NCBI GenBank assembly: GCA_013415695.1
Contig: JAAEEP010000012.1
Span: forward strand, 1 to 62,644
From: Methanomassiliicoccales archaeon
Lineage (GTDB): Archaea > Thermoplasmatota > Thermoplasmata > Methanomassiliicoccales > JAAEEP01
Reading direction: 5' to 3'
Length of the DNA: 62,644 nt
Both the position numbers and the translations under genes were made by a program. Position 1 is the stretch's first letter, and every line of letters starts with the position of its first letter. This document shows positions 32,898 to 41,028 of the stretch, one piece after another. The notes below the pieces were generated by a model, which was given only the letters and a program-made list of their open reading frames with translations, searched no databases and had not been told where the DNA came from.

Positions 32898-34511
32898 CTA
32901 TTTCATATCTTTTACCGAGTAGAGGCGGTCGATAGCCTCCACGGCTGCGTCAACACTCGTCTGCACAATGTCCGAACCAACTGCCTTTCCTACGGACATG
33001 ATCGCGTGGTCACCGTTGTACTGAACCTTTATGATAACCTCGCATAACGAGTCGCTGCCTCCGGTGATGGCACTGAGACTGTACTCCTTGAGTGATATCT
33101 TCTCGCTCACCACTGTGCGTATGGCTTTGAGGGCAGCATCAATGGGACCCACCCCGATCTCGGATCCACGCCTGATCTCGCCGTCGACCTCTATCGACAC
33201 CACAGCGGTTGGAGTGATGTTCATTCCGGTCAGCACCGAGCACTCCTTCAGATCGATGCGCTTGCATTCATCAGGCCTCTTACCCTGAATGTGATAGGCT
33301 ATTGCCACCAGCTCCGCATCGTCAACATCCTTGCCGCTCTCGGACAGCCCCTTGACCTTACGGACGATCTCTCCCAGTTGTATTTCGTTAGGATGGATGC
33401 CGTATTCGCCAAGCTTCTCATTCACCGAATGAGCGCCCGTATGCTTTCCCATCACTATGGCTCGATCCATTCCCACCAGTTCTGGGCCGAAGGCCTCGTA
33501 GGTCGAGGGATCTCCCAGCACGCCGTGAACGTGGATGCCACTCTCGTGCGCGAAGGCGTTCGCCCCAACGATGGCTTTGTTGTTCGGAATCGGGTAACCA
33601 GTCACCCTCGATACCGTCTTGCATACGGGGCCTATCTTGCTGGCCTCCAGATTCGTTGAGACATTGAAGAAGGCCATGAGGGCCATTGCCACCTCTTCCA
33701 GGGCGGCATTTCCCGAGCGCTCGCCCAGGCCATTCACGCACACGTGGATCTGTTTCGCCCCCGCCCTGACAGCGGAGAGCGAGTTCGCTACGGCAAGCCC
33801 GAAGTCGTCATGACAGTGTACGGAAATGGGAACCCTGGTGACCGTCATCAGCTGCCTGATGAGAAGCTCCATGGCGGGAGGGGATATCACTCCTACGGTA
33901 TCGGGTACATTGATCTTGTCCGCCCCCGCCTCCTGGACCGCGATATGCATCTCCTTCAGGAAATCGATCGATGTTCGTGTCGCATCCTCGCAGGAAAATT
34001 CCACGGTGAGGCCGTGATCCTTGGAGTACTCTATCGCATCCACGGCAGCAGCCTTCACCTCCTCCCGGGACTTCTTTAGCTTGTACTTCAGATGCGTGTC
34101 CGAGGTCGCTATGAATGTGTGTATATAGTCCAAGCCGCAGTCCAGAACGGCGTCGACATCCTCCCTGCGGGACCTTGCAAGACCGCAGACCGCGGACTCC
34201 AGGCCGAGGGAATGGATTCTCTTCACCGCCTCCCTCTCGCCCTCTGATGCCCTTGGGAAGCCGGCCTCGATGACATCCACGCCCAAGTCGTTGAGAGCAC
34301 CCGCTATCATCACCTTCTCGTCAAGCGAGAGGGCAATGCCTGGCGTCTGCTCACCGTCCCTCAGGGTGGTGTCAAATATCATGACACTCTCGGGCATGGT
34401 GTCTAGCAAGATCTCGGAGTTGAAATCACTGGTGAATATTCTCCTCCGATCGATCTCCCGGGGCACGCCCGACCGTTCAGTCTTCCCACTATTGGTCTGT
34501 AGGTCTTTCAA
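32898..34511 (-). CDS. leuA: 2-isopropylmalate synthase (or citramalate synthase) family enzyme
   Basis: 537 residues. The TIM-barrel catalytic part starts VMIFDTTLRDGEQTPGIALS and includes the metal-binding histidines in SVHCHDDFGLAVANSL; FAHESGIHVHG follows. The last about 130 residues are a LeuA-type regulatory dimer domain (VSIEVDGEIRRGSEIGVGPIDAALKAI), where leucine or isoleucine can inhibit. It condenses acetyl-CoA with ketoisovalerate, or with pyruvate in citramalate synthases; the two are hard to separate by eye. The TTG start at 34511 has a strong GAGGTGAT upstream; it adds about 40 residues before the conserved start, and ATG at 34397 is the alternative. A TATA-like TTTAAT lies about 27 bases before the TTG. 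Confidence 0.88.
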   Translation of the reverse strand: MKDLQTNSGKTERSGVPREIDRRRIFTSDFNSEILLDTMPESVMIFDTTLRDGEQTPGIALSLDEKVMIAGALNDLGVDVIEAGFPRASEGEREAVKRIHSLGLESAVCGLARSRREDVDAVLDCGLDYIHTFIATSDTHLKYKLKKSREEVKAAAVDAIEYSKDHGLTVEFSCEDATRTSIDFLKEMHIAVQEAGADKINVPDTVGVISPPAMELLIRQLMTVTRVPISVHCHDDFGLAVANSLSAVRAGAKQIHVCVNGLGERSGNAALEEVAMALMAFFNVSTNLEASKIGPVCKTVSRVTGYPIPNNKAIVGANAFAHESGIHVHGVLGDPSTYEAFGPELVGMDRAIVMGKHTGAHSVNEKLGEYGIHPNEIQLGEIVRKVKGLSESGKDVDDAELVAIAYHIQGKRPDECKRIDLKECSVLTGMNITPTAVVSIEVDGEIRRGSEIGVGPIDAALKAIRTVVSEKISLKEYSLSAITGGSDSLCEVIIKVQYNGDHAIMSVGKAVGSDIVQTSVDAAVEAIDRLYSVKDMK

Positions 34512-34670
34512 AAAATCACCTCTACCAATCCAAATTAAAGCGATGAGGCTAGAGCAGGCGCAAAATCAATGTCCTGTGCAGGCCGTTTGAAACCATCGCG
34601 ATACCTCGGATTGGTTAATGGGATAAAAGAAAATGAGTTATTTAACGGTTGCTAAGGGATTAGAATGGGC

Positions 34671-35300
34671 TCAGATGCCCCTTTGCTCGCCCCATATGAT
34701 CTTATGCAGCTGGGGCATGACCCGTATCTGCAACCTCTTGGACAGCACCCACTCCGCAACATCAAGTAGTTCCACTCCACCCACGGCGGTCACGATGACG
34801 GGGCACTTGATCTCGTTGCTGGAGAGTATCTCCTCCACGAAGTCCATGTCCTCCTTCCCTGCGACCACGAACTTGAGCTGATCGAATGGTGACAGCATCT
34901 CCAGGTTCTTCATGACAGTACTACCCTTCATCCCAGATGATGGGGTCTTGATGTCCATGCTGATCATCAGCTCCTCATAGCAGGGCAGCTTATCCAATGA
35001 GATGGAGCCGTTTGTCTCCAGCTGTATGTAGAACCCCCTCTCCAGAAGGGCATCGATCAGCCCATAGGTCTCATCCTGGATAAGTGGCTCACCCCCTGTG
35101 ATGCAAACAGTGTCAACGCCGAAGGCCTCGACCTTCTTGGCTATATCTTCCACCAGCATCTCCTCCCCTCCATCCCTCGCGTAAGGGGTGTCGCACCAGG
35201 AGCAGTCTAGATTGCATCCTACCGTTCGGATGAAGACCGTTGGTAGGCCCATGAGCATTCCCTCGCCCTGAAGGGAGTAGTAAATTTCACAGATCCTCAT
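34671..35300 (-). CDS. queE: 7-carboxy-7-deazaguanine synthase
   Basis: 209 residues. A small radical SAM protein: EIYYSLQGEG at the start, the cluster motif CNLDCSWC (CX3CX2C) near residue 30 and ITGGEPLIQ. It contracts carboxytetrahydropterin to the deazapurine precursor of preQ0, which archaea use for archaeosine in tRNA. The ATG overlaps the queC stop by four bases (ATGA). It is the final gene of the leftward L10e-dph2-mtxX-queDCE run. Confidence 0.95.
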   Translation of the reverse strand: MRICEIYYSLQGEGMLMGLPTVFIRTVGCNLDCSWCDTPYARDGGEEMLVEDIAKKVEAFGVDTVCITGGEPLIQDETYGLIDALLERGFYIQLETNGSISLDKLPCYEELMISMDIKTPSSGMKGSTVMKNLEMLSPFDQLKFVVAGKEDMDFVEEILSSNEIKCPVIVTAVGGVELLDVAEWVLSKRLQIRVMPQLHKIIWGEQRGI

Positions 35301-35986
35301 ATCATTCCCTCATACTGAATGGGGTCCTGGTAACCAGCCTCCTCGAACCCCTTTAACCGGAGGAGGCAGGAATCGCACCGACCGCATGCCTTCATCCCTC
35401 CCTTGTAGCAGCTCCATGTGAGATGGAGGGGTGCGCCCAGTTCCTTGCCCATCGCGACGATCTCCCCCTTGGTCTTTCCGATGATGGGCGTGATTATCTC
35501 TATGGGCTTTCCTTCCACACCGGTCTTGGTGCCCACCTCCAGAACCTTTTGGTACTGTTTAAAGAATTCGGGACGGCAATCGGGATATCCGCTATAGTCC
35601 ACTGCATTCGCCCCGATGTATACCCTAGAGGCGGATTCGCACTCGCAGAGGCCCGCGGCTATTGACAGGAATATTATATTCCTGGCTGGGACATAGGTTA
35701 CTGGGATCTCATCCTTCATAGCATCTACCGAACCCCGCTCGGGAACCTCGATCGCCATTGAGGTGAGCGCGCTGGAGCTGAAGCAACCTATGTCCAGGTT
35801 GATTATGATGTGTTTCTGGAGGTCGTAATACGACGCCACATCCTTCGCCGCGAATAGCTCCTTATCATGCCTCTGGCCGTAATGGATGGTGAGTGGTACA
35901 ACTTCGTCACCCTTTGAGAGTGCGTGAGCCAGAGTGACTGTTGAATCCAGCCCTCCAGAAAGCAGGACCACTGCCCTTGCCACCAA
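35297..35986 (-). CDS. queC: 7-cyano-7-deazaguanine (preQ0) synthase
   Basis: 229 residues. The PP-loop VVLLSGGLDSTVTLAHA binds ATP; the C-terminal zinc site is CYKGGMKACGRCDSC. It converts the carboxy-deazaguanine made by QueE to preQ0 using ammonia and ATP. The start is TTG at 35986 or GTG at 35983; the latter has better spacing from AGGTGAT. The queD stop is one base away, so the three que genes are translationally linked. Confidence 0.95.
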   Translation of the reverse strand: MVARAVVLLSGGLDSTVTLAHALSKGDEVVPLTIHYGQRHDKELFAAKDVASYYDLQKHIIINLDIGCFSSSALTSMAIEVPERGSVDAMKDEIPVTYVPARNIIFLSIAAGLCECESASRVYIGANAVDYSGYPDCRPEFFKQYQKVLEVGTKTGVEGKPIEIITPIIGKTKGEIVAMGKELGAPLHLTWSCYKGGMKACGRCDSCLLRLKGFEEAGYQDPIQYEGMI

Positions 35987-35987
35987 A

Positions 35988-36464
35988 TCACCTCAGGTCG
36001 CGAGAGACCCAAGCGCTCTGCCCTCGTTCCTCGTCCACTCCTACCTCGATCCTGCGGATGTTGGATGGGAAGTCGACCTCCTCGATGACTCGGTTGAGCA
36101 TGGTCTCGGCTATCTCCTCGGCGCTTGATTCGGAGATGTCAAGGATGAGTATGTCCTCCTTGGGGAAAACATACCGTTTTCCGTCAATTCTTGCTTCAAC
36201 CTCGTCCCCTTTTTCCTCGATGGTGACCCTCTTGGAACTTCCCGGGAGTAGGACCCTGTGATCGAACTCTTCGGTAATGCGGCGCAGTGCCCGCTTCAGA
36301 TCGATGAAATCCATTATCATTCCGTTCTCGCCCTTCTCACCGTAAAGGATCATCTGCACCACGTACACATGACCGTGCAGCTTGCCACACCGCGCGTGCC
36401 CGGCGATAAAGTGGCATGCCGAGAACTTGATGTTCGAGTATCTTCCGTCTATTTCCAATCTCAT
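35988..36464 (-). CDS. queD: 6-carboxytetrahydropterin synthase (QueD/PTPS family)
   Basis: 158 residues. The zinc histidines and the catalytic cysteine are in FSACHFIAGH and CGKLHGHVY; DFIDLKRALRRITEEFDHRVL is also typical. It makes carboxytetrahydropterin from dihydroneopterin triphosphate, feeding QueE and QueC. AGGGAT sits five bases before the ATG, and the mtxX-like gene ends nine bases upstream. A loop of about 25 residues (KRVTIEEKGDEVEARIDGKR) is longer than in bacterial QueD. Confidence 0.92.
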   Translation of the reverse strand: MRLEIDGRYSNIKFSACHFIAGHARCGKLHGHVYVVQMILYGEKGENGMIMDFIDLKRALRRITEEFDHRVLLPGSSKRVTIEEKGDEVEARIDGKRYVFPKEDILILDISESSAEEIAETMLNRVIEEVDFPSNIRRIEVGVDEERGQSAWVSRDLR

Positions 36465-36473
36465 TTCAAATCC

Positions 36474-37256
36474 CTACTGAATGCAGAATTCCTGGCAGTA
36501 TCCCTTTCCAACCATTGCGGATGCAAGCGCTATCGAGTCAACATAACTTAACTTAGCTCTAGATGTATCAACGAATACCCTGTCGATATTAATTATTGGC
36601 GCCCCCAATGCCCGTCCTCCGCCCAGGAAGTGCAGGGTCCGGAAGATGAGATTGCCCGAGATTCCGTCGGGGGCGAGTATGAAATTTCGGCTGGAAACGG
36701 CCTTCTCGATGAGTATCTCATCATGCTCGATGTCCAGTCCTATGTCCCTCCCCCACAACACAATCTCCTCGGCATCCTTGATGGTCTTGTCGACCACTGG
36801 ATTTCGACCAATATCTGAAAGCCTTCCTCCAGAAAGGATGCCTATTGAGGGCTCGATGCCCATTCTCTCCAGCATCTCGATGCCCAGGGTGATGAAATCC
36901 CGTTTCTCTTCCAGATCCCATCCCTCATCGATGCCAACTGGTCCAAAGAAGAACAGCCCTTCCTCCCGGGGCTCGAGAACCGCCACCCTCATGACACGAT
37001 CAATGCCAAACCCCTCTTTGATTGCAGCCATGGCCTCGTTCGACCCCATGTCCCCTCTGACCGCTGCCTGTATCTCCCCCTCGAGAAGATCCATCACCAT
37101 CTTATCAGGGTTCGTGTAGATCTGGGTGACACCGTAACCCTTCTCATTGGCCACTGCGACGCTGGCTTCCACCTTGGTGGCGTTCAGCTTGGTCCCAATA
37201 CCTATCACGATATCAGGGTTCACGGCCATGGAAAGGATCATCTCTCCCGTCAACAT
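36474..37256 (-). CDS. mtxX: Methanogenesis marker protein 4 / MtxX-like
   Basis: 260 residues, similar to the phosphotransacetylase-like proteins known as methanogenesis marker 4 or MtxX. Landmarks are VIGIGTKLNATKVEASVAVA near the start, VRGDMGSNEAM, SIGILSGGRLSDIGRNPVVD, and DGISGNLIFRTLHFLGGGRALGAP. The function is not established; the fold suggests binding of an acyl-phosphate or a nucleotide-like ligand. The gene sits between dph2 (82 bases) and queD (nine bases) on the same strand. Presence is notable because the family is mostly reported from methanogens. The start may be ATG 37256 or an internal ATG (MAVNPDI). Confidence 0.75.
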   Translation of the reverse strand: MLTGEMILSMAVNPDIVIGIGTKLNATKVEASVAVANEKGYGVTQIYTNPDKMVMDLLEGEIQAAVRGDMGSNEAMAAIKEGFGIDRVMRVAVLEPREEGLFFFGPVGIDEGWDLEEKRDFITLGIEMLERMGIEPSIGILSGGRLSDIGRNPVVDKTIKDAEEIVLWGRDIGLDIEHDEILIEKAVSSRNFILAPDGISGNLIFRTLHFLGGGRALGAPIINIDRVFVDTSRAKLSYVDSIALASAMVGKGYCQEFCIQ

Positions 37257-37338
37257 CGTTCACTGATTATCTTGCCTTGCATTTCTATGTTTCGAATTGA
37301 CACTGAAATTGGGACTGTCCAGATGAGAAACAGGTCCT

Positions 37339-38334
37339 TTACCCTAGAATGCTGTCGAACCTGTAATCCTCCCAGTCACGGAGGCCGAGTGCAATCTCCA
37401 GCTCGACCGGTGTGAGTATGGGCTTGTTGTACCTCAGGTAATCGTCTATGGCCAATCTCGGACACGCTGTGGATACGTAGGCATCGACCTTCAGAGCGAT
37501 CAGGCTGTCAGAATCGAAACGGTCCATAGCTATCAGGAAGCCCTTTCTCCCCTTAGATTCAAGCTTGCTCCTGAGCGACCTAGCGAGCTCCAGTCTCATC
37601 TGTCCGGGTTTGGTGCAGACCAGGATAGCGAAGATCTTGGCCTCTGAGCCCAGCACAATCGCTCCGTGTCTCTGTCTGAGTACCTTGTCTGTCAGATCCT
37701 GCACATCTCGTACCTCGCGATTGAGGGGGTCGATCACGATCACTGGTTTCGAAGTCTCTATGGAGACCGCAAGCGGATGGAAGTTGCCGCTTCCGATGTA
37801 GAGGAACTGGTCCACCGCAGCTGCAAGTGAAGAAGCGGGCGTAACATTGCATCCCAGAACCTGACCAGCATGGGCCACTCGACTATCGCCCTCGCTGACA
37901 ATGGCGACCCTTCCATTCTTCTCTAGCCATTCCTTGACTGTTGGGAGAAGCCGAATGTGTTGGACCGTGGTTATTATCCCCACTTTCTCTCCAAGCTTCT
38001 CCAAGGCTTCCTCCAGCAGTGGTATTGGATCCACATCTGCATGTACCTCGACGAAGAACACGTCATCAGGAGCTCGCAGGCAGGGCATTTCAGCGTGACC
38101 GAACTGGACAAGCGCTTCGGCAAATCTCCTGAAATCCGTCGGGAAGTCGCAGGCACCATAGCATGGATCAGCTAGAAGAAGGATATCCGCCCCGGTCCTC
38201 TCCTCCAGACCACTCATAATGTCCAGGGCGTGAAGCTTCAGCCCTTCGGGCAGCTGGACGGCGACCTTTTTCGCTTCCCTGCGGACAATCCAGTCCGAGA
38301 CCTCATCCAGGTTGAAATCGTACATCGAAGACAC
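37339..38334 (-). CDS. dph2: Diphthamide synthesis radical enzyme Dph2
   Basis: 331 residues. The family's [4Fe-4S] ligands come from three separate regions: here DPCYGACD (about residues 58-62), VLGCNVTPA (about 163), and STACPRL (about 287). The enzyme cleaves SAM noncanonically to transfer the 3-amino-3-carboxypropyl group to a histidine of elongation factor 2, the first step of diphthamide. The start is GTG 38334 or ATG 38325 (MYDFNLDEV); neither has a strong ribosome site. It follows the L10e gene by about 30 bases, consistent with a translation-related operon. Confidence 0.93.
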   Translation of the reverse strand: MSSMYDFNLDEVSDWIVRREAKKVAVQLPEGLKLHALDIMSGLEERTGADILLLADPCYGACDFPTDFRRFAEALVQFGHAEMPCLRAPDDVFFVEVHADVDPIPLLEEALEKLGEKVGIITTVQHIRLLPTVKEWLEKNGRVAIVSEGDSRVAHAGQVLGCNVTPASSLAAAVDQFLYIGSGNFHPLAVSIETSKPVIVIDPLNREVRDVQDLTDKVLRQRHGAIVLGSEAKIFAILVCTKPGQMRLELARSLRSKLESKGRKGFLIAMDRFDSDSLIALKVDAYVSTACPRLAIDDYLRYNKPILTPVELEIALGLRDWEDYRFDSILG

Positions 38335-38363
38335 GGTGAATAAATAGAAGGGAAAGGGGGGGT

Positions 38364-38888
38364 TTAAGACTTGGGAATGAGCTCCTCACCCTTCTCTATC
38401 TCGATGGAGCAGGGAGTCGTGAGCTTCATGGATGCCCTCCAGAGGGCCTCCTTTGCTAGATTGAACTGATTGGGGTAGGTCCACACGGTCATGACCGTCT
38501 GACCGGAATTCACCCTTGCGGCGGTTCCAACGTTCTTGCCGAAGGCGTGCCTCATGCCGCTGGATACCCTGTCCGCTCCCGCCCCAGTTGCGAGTTTGTT
38601 CTCCCTGAGAACGTGATGCGGATAGATCCTGATCTTGAGGTGGTAGTTGACCGTGCCAACCCTCTTGGATAGGAGTCTGTTGGCAGCGATACGCGCGGCC
38701 TCCATGGAGGTGTGCCTTATCTGGCAGGGCTCCTTAGCCTTTAGTGAAACCTGAATAGGGAAGTCTCCAGTGGTTTCTCCCATATCATATTGAATGATCC
38801 TGGAGGCAGGCACTCCACCCATGTACTCCCTCCGGGTATATGCCTGTCCCTTGATCTCGCGATACATTCTTGCGGGCTTCCTTGCCAT
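38364..38888 (-). CDS. rpl10e: Large subunit ribosomal protein L10e (uL16)
   Basis: 174 residues. [25 protein letters not shown] is the archaeal L10e/uL16 start; [23 protein letters not shown] and the C-terminal [11 protein letters not shown] are typical. It helps position tRNA near the A and P sites of the 50S subunit. ATG at 38888 is preferred over 38891 because of spacing from GGTGATGA. A TATA-like ACATAAATC lies at about 38927-38937. It appears to be the first gene of the leftward operon. Confidence 0.96.
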   Translation of the reverse strand: MARKPARMYREIKGQAYTRREYMGGVPASRIIQYDMGETTGDFPIQVSLKAKEPCQIRHTSMEAARIAANRLLSKRVGTVNYHLKIRIYPHHVLRENKLATGAGADRVSSGMRHAFGKNVGTAARVNSGQTVMTVWTYPNQFNLAKEALWRASMKLTTPCSIEIEKGEELIPKS

Positions 38889-38891
38889 CAT

Positions 38892-39149
38892 TCATCACCA
38901 ATTGTCATGTCACAGAAGGGAAGGCTACATAAATCTTTTTCTATTTGAAGATTGCCGAAATGGCCGTTGTCTCCGGCCACCTCCAGGTCGTCTGGGGAAG
39001 GCTTTGAAGACATTTCTGAGTTGGTAAACCCGCCCGATGACCCAGAGGCAAGTTCCGTCTAGAGGATGATCTTTTGCCCTTTTGGGGGTCTACTCACGAG
39101 AAAGTTATTTCAATTGAATCATCCTACGGCTTAACAAGGGGGTCACCCT
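38892..39149. promoter_or_regulatory. Divergent intergenic region between L10e and rnp4
   Basis: 258 bases. The left end holds the L10e TATA (38927-38937). The right end carries AGGGGGT (39137-39143), a Shine-Dalgarno element for rnp4. The middle is not AT rich; I see no tRNA or convincing small RNA fold in it. Confidence 0.4.
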
Positions 39150-39482
39150 ACGGCCAGAAAGCGCATCTCTCAAAAGGAAGCCAGGATTATTGCGAACGAG
39201 AGGATACAACGCCTCCTGAATCTGGCGGAGGAACAGGCAATCTCTGGTAACATTGAGAGAGGAAGGCGTTACGTGCAACTCGCCAGAAGGATCGGGATGA
39301 GGACCAATACCCGGATGCCCCGGGAGTTCCTCTATTGCAGGGAATGCCTTTCTCCCCTCGTACCGGGGAAGAACTGCACGGTCAGACTGAGATCCAATCG
39401 AATCAGCACTACCTGCAAGGAATGCGGCCATATACGGAGACACCCCTACCTTGCCGAGAAGAGGCGGTTACATGAGCAGTAA
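39150..39482 (+). CDS. rnp4: RNase P protein component 4, probably starting at ACG
   Basis: 110 residues. The zinc ribbon is CRECLSPL...CKECGHIRR (two CX2C pairs), and the helical N-terminal half (ARKRISQKEARIIANERIQRLL) is characteristic of Rnp4/Rpp21, a tRNA 5'-processing subunit. The frame is open only back to a TAA at 39132, and no ATG, GTG or TTG precedes the conserved N-terminus. The family usually begins Met-Ala-Arg-Lys; here that Met position is ACG at 39150, with AGGGGGT (39137-39143) six bases upstream, able to pair with the 16S tail. GTG at 39273 would delete half the protein. The 3' end overlaps the next gene. Confidence 0.82.
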   Translation, partial: TARKRISQKEARIIANERIQRLLNLAEEQAISGNIERGRRYVQLARRIGMRTNTRMPREFLYCRECLSPLVPGKNCTVRLRSNRISTTCKECGHIRRHPYLAEKRRLHEQ

Positions 39483-39738
39483 GAATAAGGAGCTTATCAA
39501 GCGGGGTGCCGAACTGAAGCCCACGATCCATGTGGGAAAAAGCGGCATAACCGAGGGAATCGTCGATGAGATCGTCAGACAGATCAAGGAAAAACACCTG
39601 GTCAAGGTCAAGCTCCTTCCATCATCTGATGTCCCTAAGGAGGATGCCGCCGCTGAACTGGCAGAGAGGACCCAGACCGGTCTCGTGGATTTGAGGGGGA
39701 ACACTGTCCTGCTCTGCGACAAAAGGCTTTTTCAATAG
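39472..39738 (+). CDS. CRS1/YhbY-type RNA-binding protein
   Basis: 88 residues. A single CRM/YhbY domain: IKRGAELKPTIHVGKSGITEG with the conserved GKSG-like loop, then LVKVKLLPSSD. Such proteins associate with ribosome precursors and RNA. ATG at 39472 lies inside the end of rnp4 (11-base overlap), so they are co-translated; an upstream TTG would add seven residues that match nothing. Together with rnp4 and serS it makes a small RNA-metabolism operon. Confidence 0.92.
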   Translation: MSSKNKELIKRGAELKPTIHVGKSGITEGIVDEIVRQIKEKHLVKVKLLPSSDVPKEDAAAELAERTQTGLVDLRGNTVLLCDKRLFQ

Positions 39739-39765
39739 AGACCTTGATTAACGGGAAGGGATGCA

Positions 39766-41028
39766 ATGCTCGATGTTGCTGTGATCAGGGAGAACCCAGA
39801 GCTGGTCAGGAGCGCTCTTAGGAACCGACTGTATGAGGAGGAAATTCTGGATAGGTTCCTGGAGATCGACGGCGAGTGGAGAAGGCTAGTTGATGAGAGC
39901 AACCAGCTGAAGAGGCAAAGGAACATTGTTGCTGAAGAGATCCCCACGATGTCTGGCGAGGAGAAGAAGGGAAAGATCGGTGAGATGAAGGATGTTTCGA
40001 ACCGTATAAAACATCTGGATGCGAGGATTGCCGAGCTCGAAAATGAACGAGACGAGGTGGTACTCAATATCCCGAACATACCCCATGAGAGCGTGCCGGT
40101 GGGCGCGAGCGACGAGGACAATCTGAAGATAAGGGAGTTCGGCTCACCAACGGACTTCGATTTCAGGCCCAAGGATCACATCGAGATCGCAGAGGATCTC
40201 GACATAATCGATTTCGCCAGGGGAACGAAGATTACTGGAAGCGGTTTCTACGTCCTTAAAGGAGATGGAGCAAGGCTGGAAAGAGCCCTAATAAACTATA
40301 TGCTCGACCTTCATAGAGGCCAGGGATATACTGAGATCTTCCCTCCCGTGATCGTAAACAAGAATTCGGTCATCGGTACAGGTCAGTATCCAAAGCTGAA
40401 GGATGACATGTACTGGATTGAGAGGGACGATCTCTGGCTGAATCCCACTGCAGAGGTTCCGGTCACGAATCTCCTTGCAGATGAGATACTGGAGAAAGAG
40501 GACCTCCCCATCTACTACACGGCATATCTTCCATCATTCCGCAGGGAGGCCGGGAAGCACGCAGATACCAAGGGAATCATAAGGGTTCACCAGTTCAACA
40601 AGGTGGAGATGGTGAAGTTCGTTCTTCCGGAGAACTCTTTCGATGAGCTCGAGACCCTGCTGGACAATGCGGAGGACGTGTTGAGAGACCTCAAGCTTCC
40701 TTATAGAGTGATGACTTTATGCACGGGCGACCTTGGCTTCGCCGCAGCAAAGTGCTACGACATTGAGGCTTATGCCCCGGGTAGCGACAAATGGCTGGAG
40801 GTCTCATCGTGCAGTTGCTTCACCGACTTCCAGGCCAGAAGGGCAAGGGTAAAGTACCGTCCGAAACCACACATGAAGAGCGAGTTCGTCCACACCCTCA
40901 ACGGCTCTGGTATAGCTCTTCCAAGGACCATGGTGGCTGTTCTGGAGAACTTCCAGAACAAGGATGGGACGGTGACCATACCTGAGATACTGAGACCATA
41001 CATGCAGGGACAGGAACTCATCGAGTGA
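39766..41028 (+). CDS. serS: Seryl-tRNA synthetase (common type)
   Basis: 420 residues. The N-terminal coiled-coil arm (about residues 30-105, rich in Glu, Lys and Arg heptads) binds the long variable arm of tRNA-Ser. The class II core includes LNPTAEVPVTNLL (TXE serine-binding motif), FRREAGKHADTKGIIRVHQFNKVEMV (motif 2), and NGSGIALPRTMVAVLENFQ (motif 3). This is the widespread type, not the divergent zinc-dependent SerRS of some methanogens. AGGGAT precedes the ATG. The stop codon directly abuts the convergent antiporter stop, with no spacer. Confidence 0.96.
   Translation: MLDVAVIRENPELVRSALRNRLYEEEILDRFLEIDGEWRRLVDESNQLKRQRNIVAEEIPTMSGEEKKGKIGEMKDVSNRIKHLDARIAELENERDEVVLNIPNIPHESVPVGASDEDNLKIREFGSPTDFDFRPKDHIEIAEDLDIIDFARGTKITGSGFYVLKGDGARLERALINYMLDLHRGQGYTEIFPPVIVNKNSVIGTGQYPKLKDDMYWIERDDLWLNPTAEVPVTNLLADEILEKEDLPIYYTAYLPSFRREAGKHADTKGIIRVHQFNKVEMVKFVLPENSFDELETLLDNAEDVLRDLKLPYRVMTLCTGDLGFAAAKCYDIEAYAPGSDKWLEVSSCSCFTDFQARRARVKYRPKPHMKSEFVHTLNGSGIALPRTMVAVLENFQNKDGTVTIPEILRPYMQGQELIE

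Noticed and set aside
38940-39130. Possible C/D box or other small RNA
   Set aside because: A few ATGA-like boxes occur, but no consistent pair of C and D boxes with guide spacing and no stable fold were seen.
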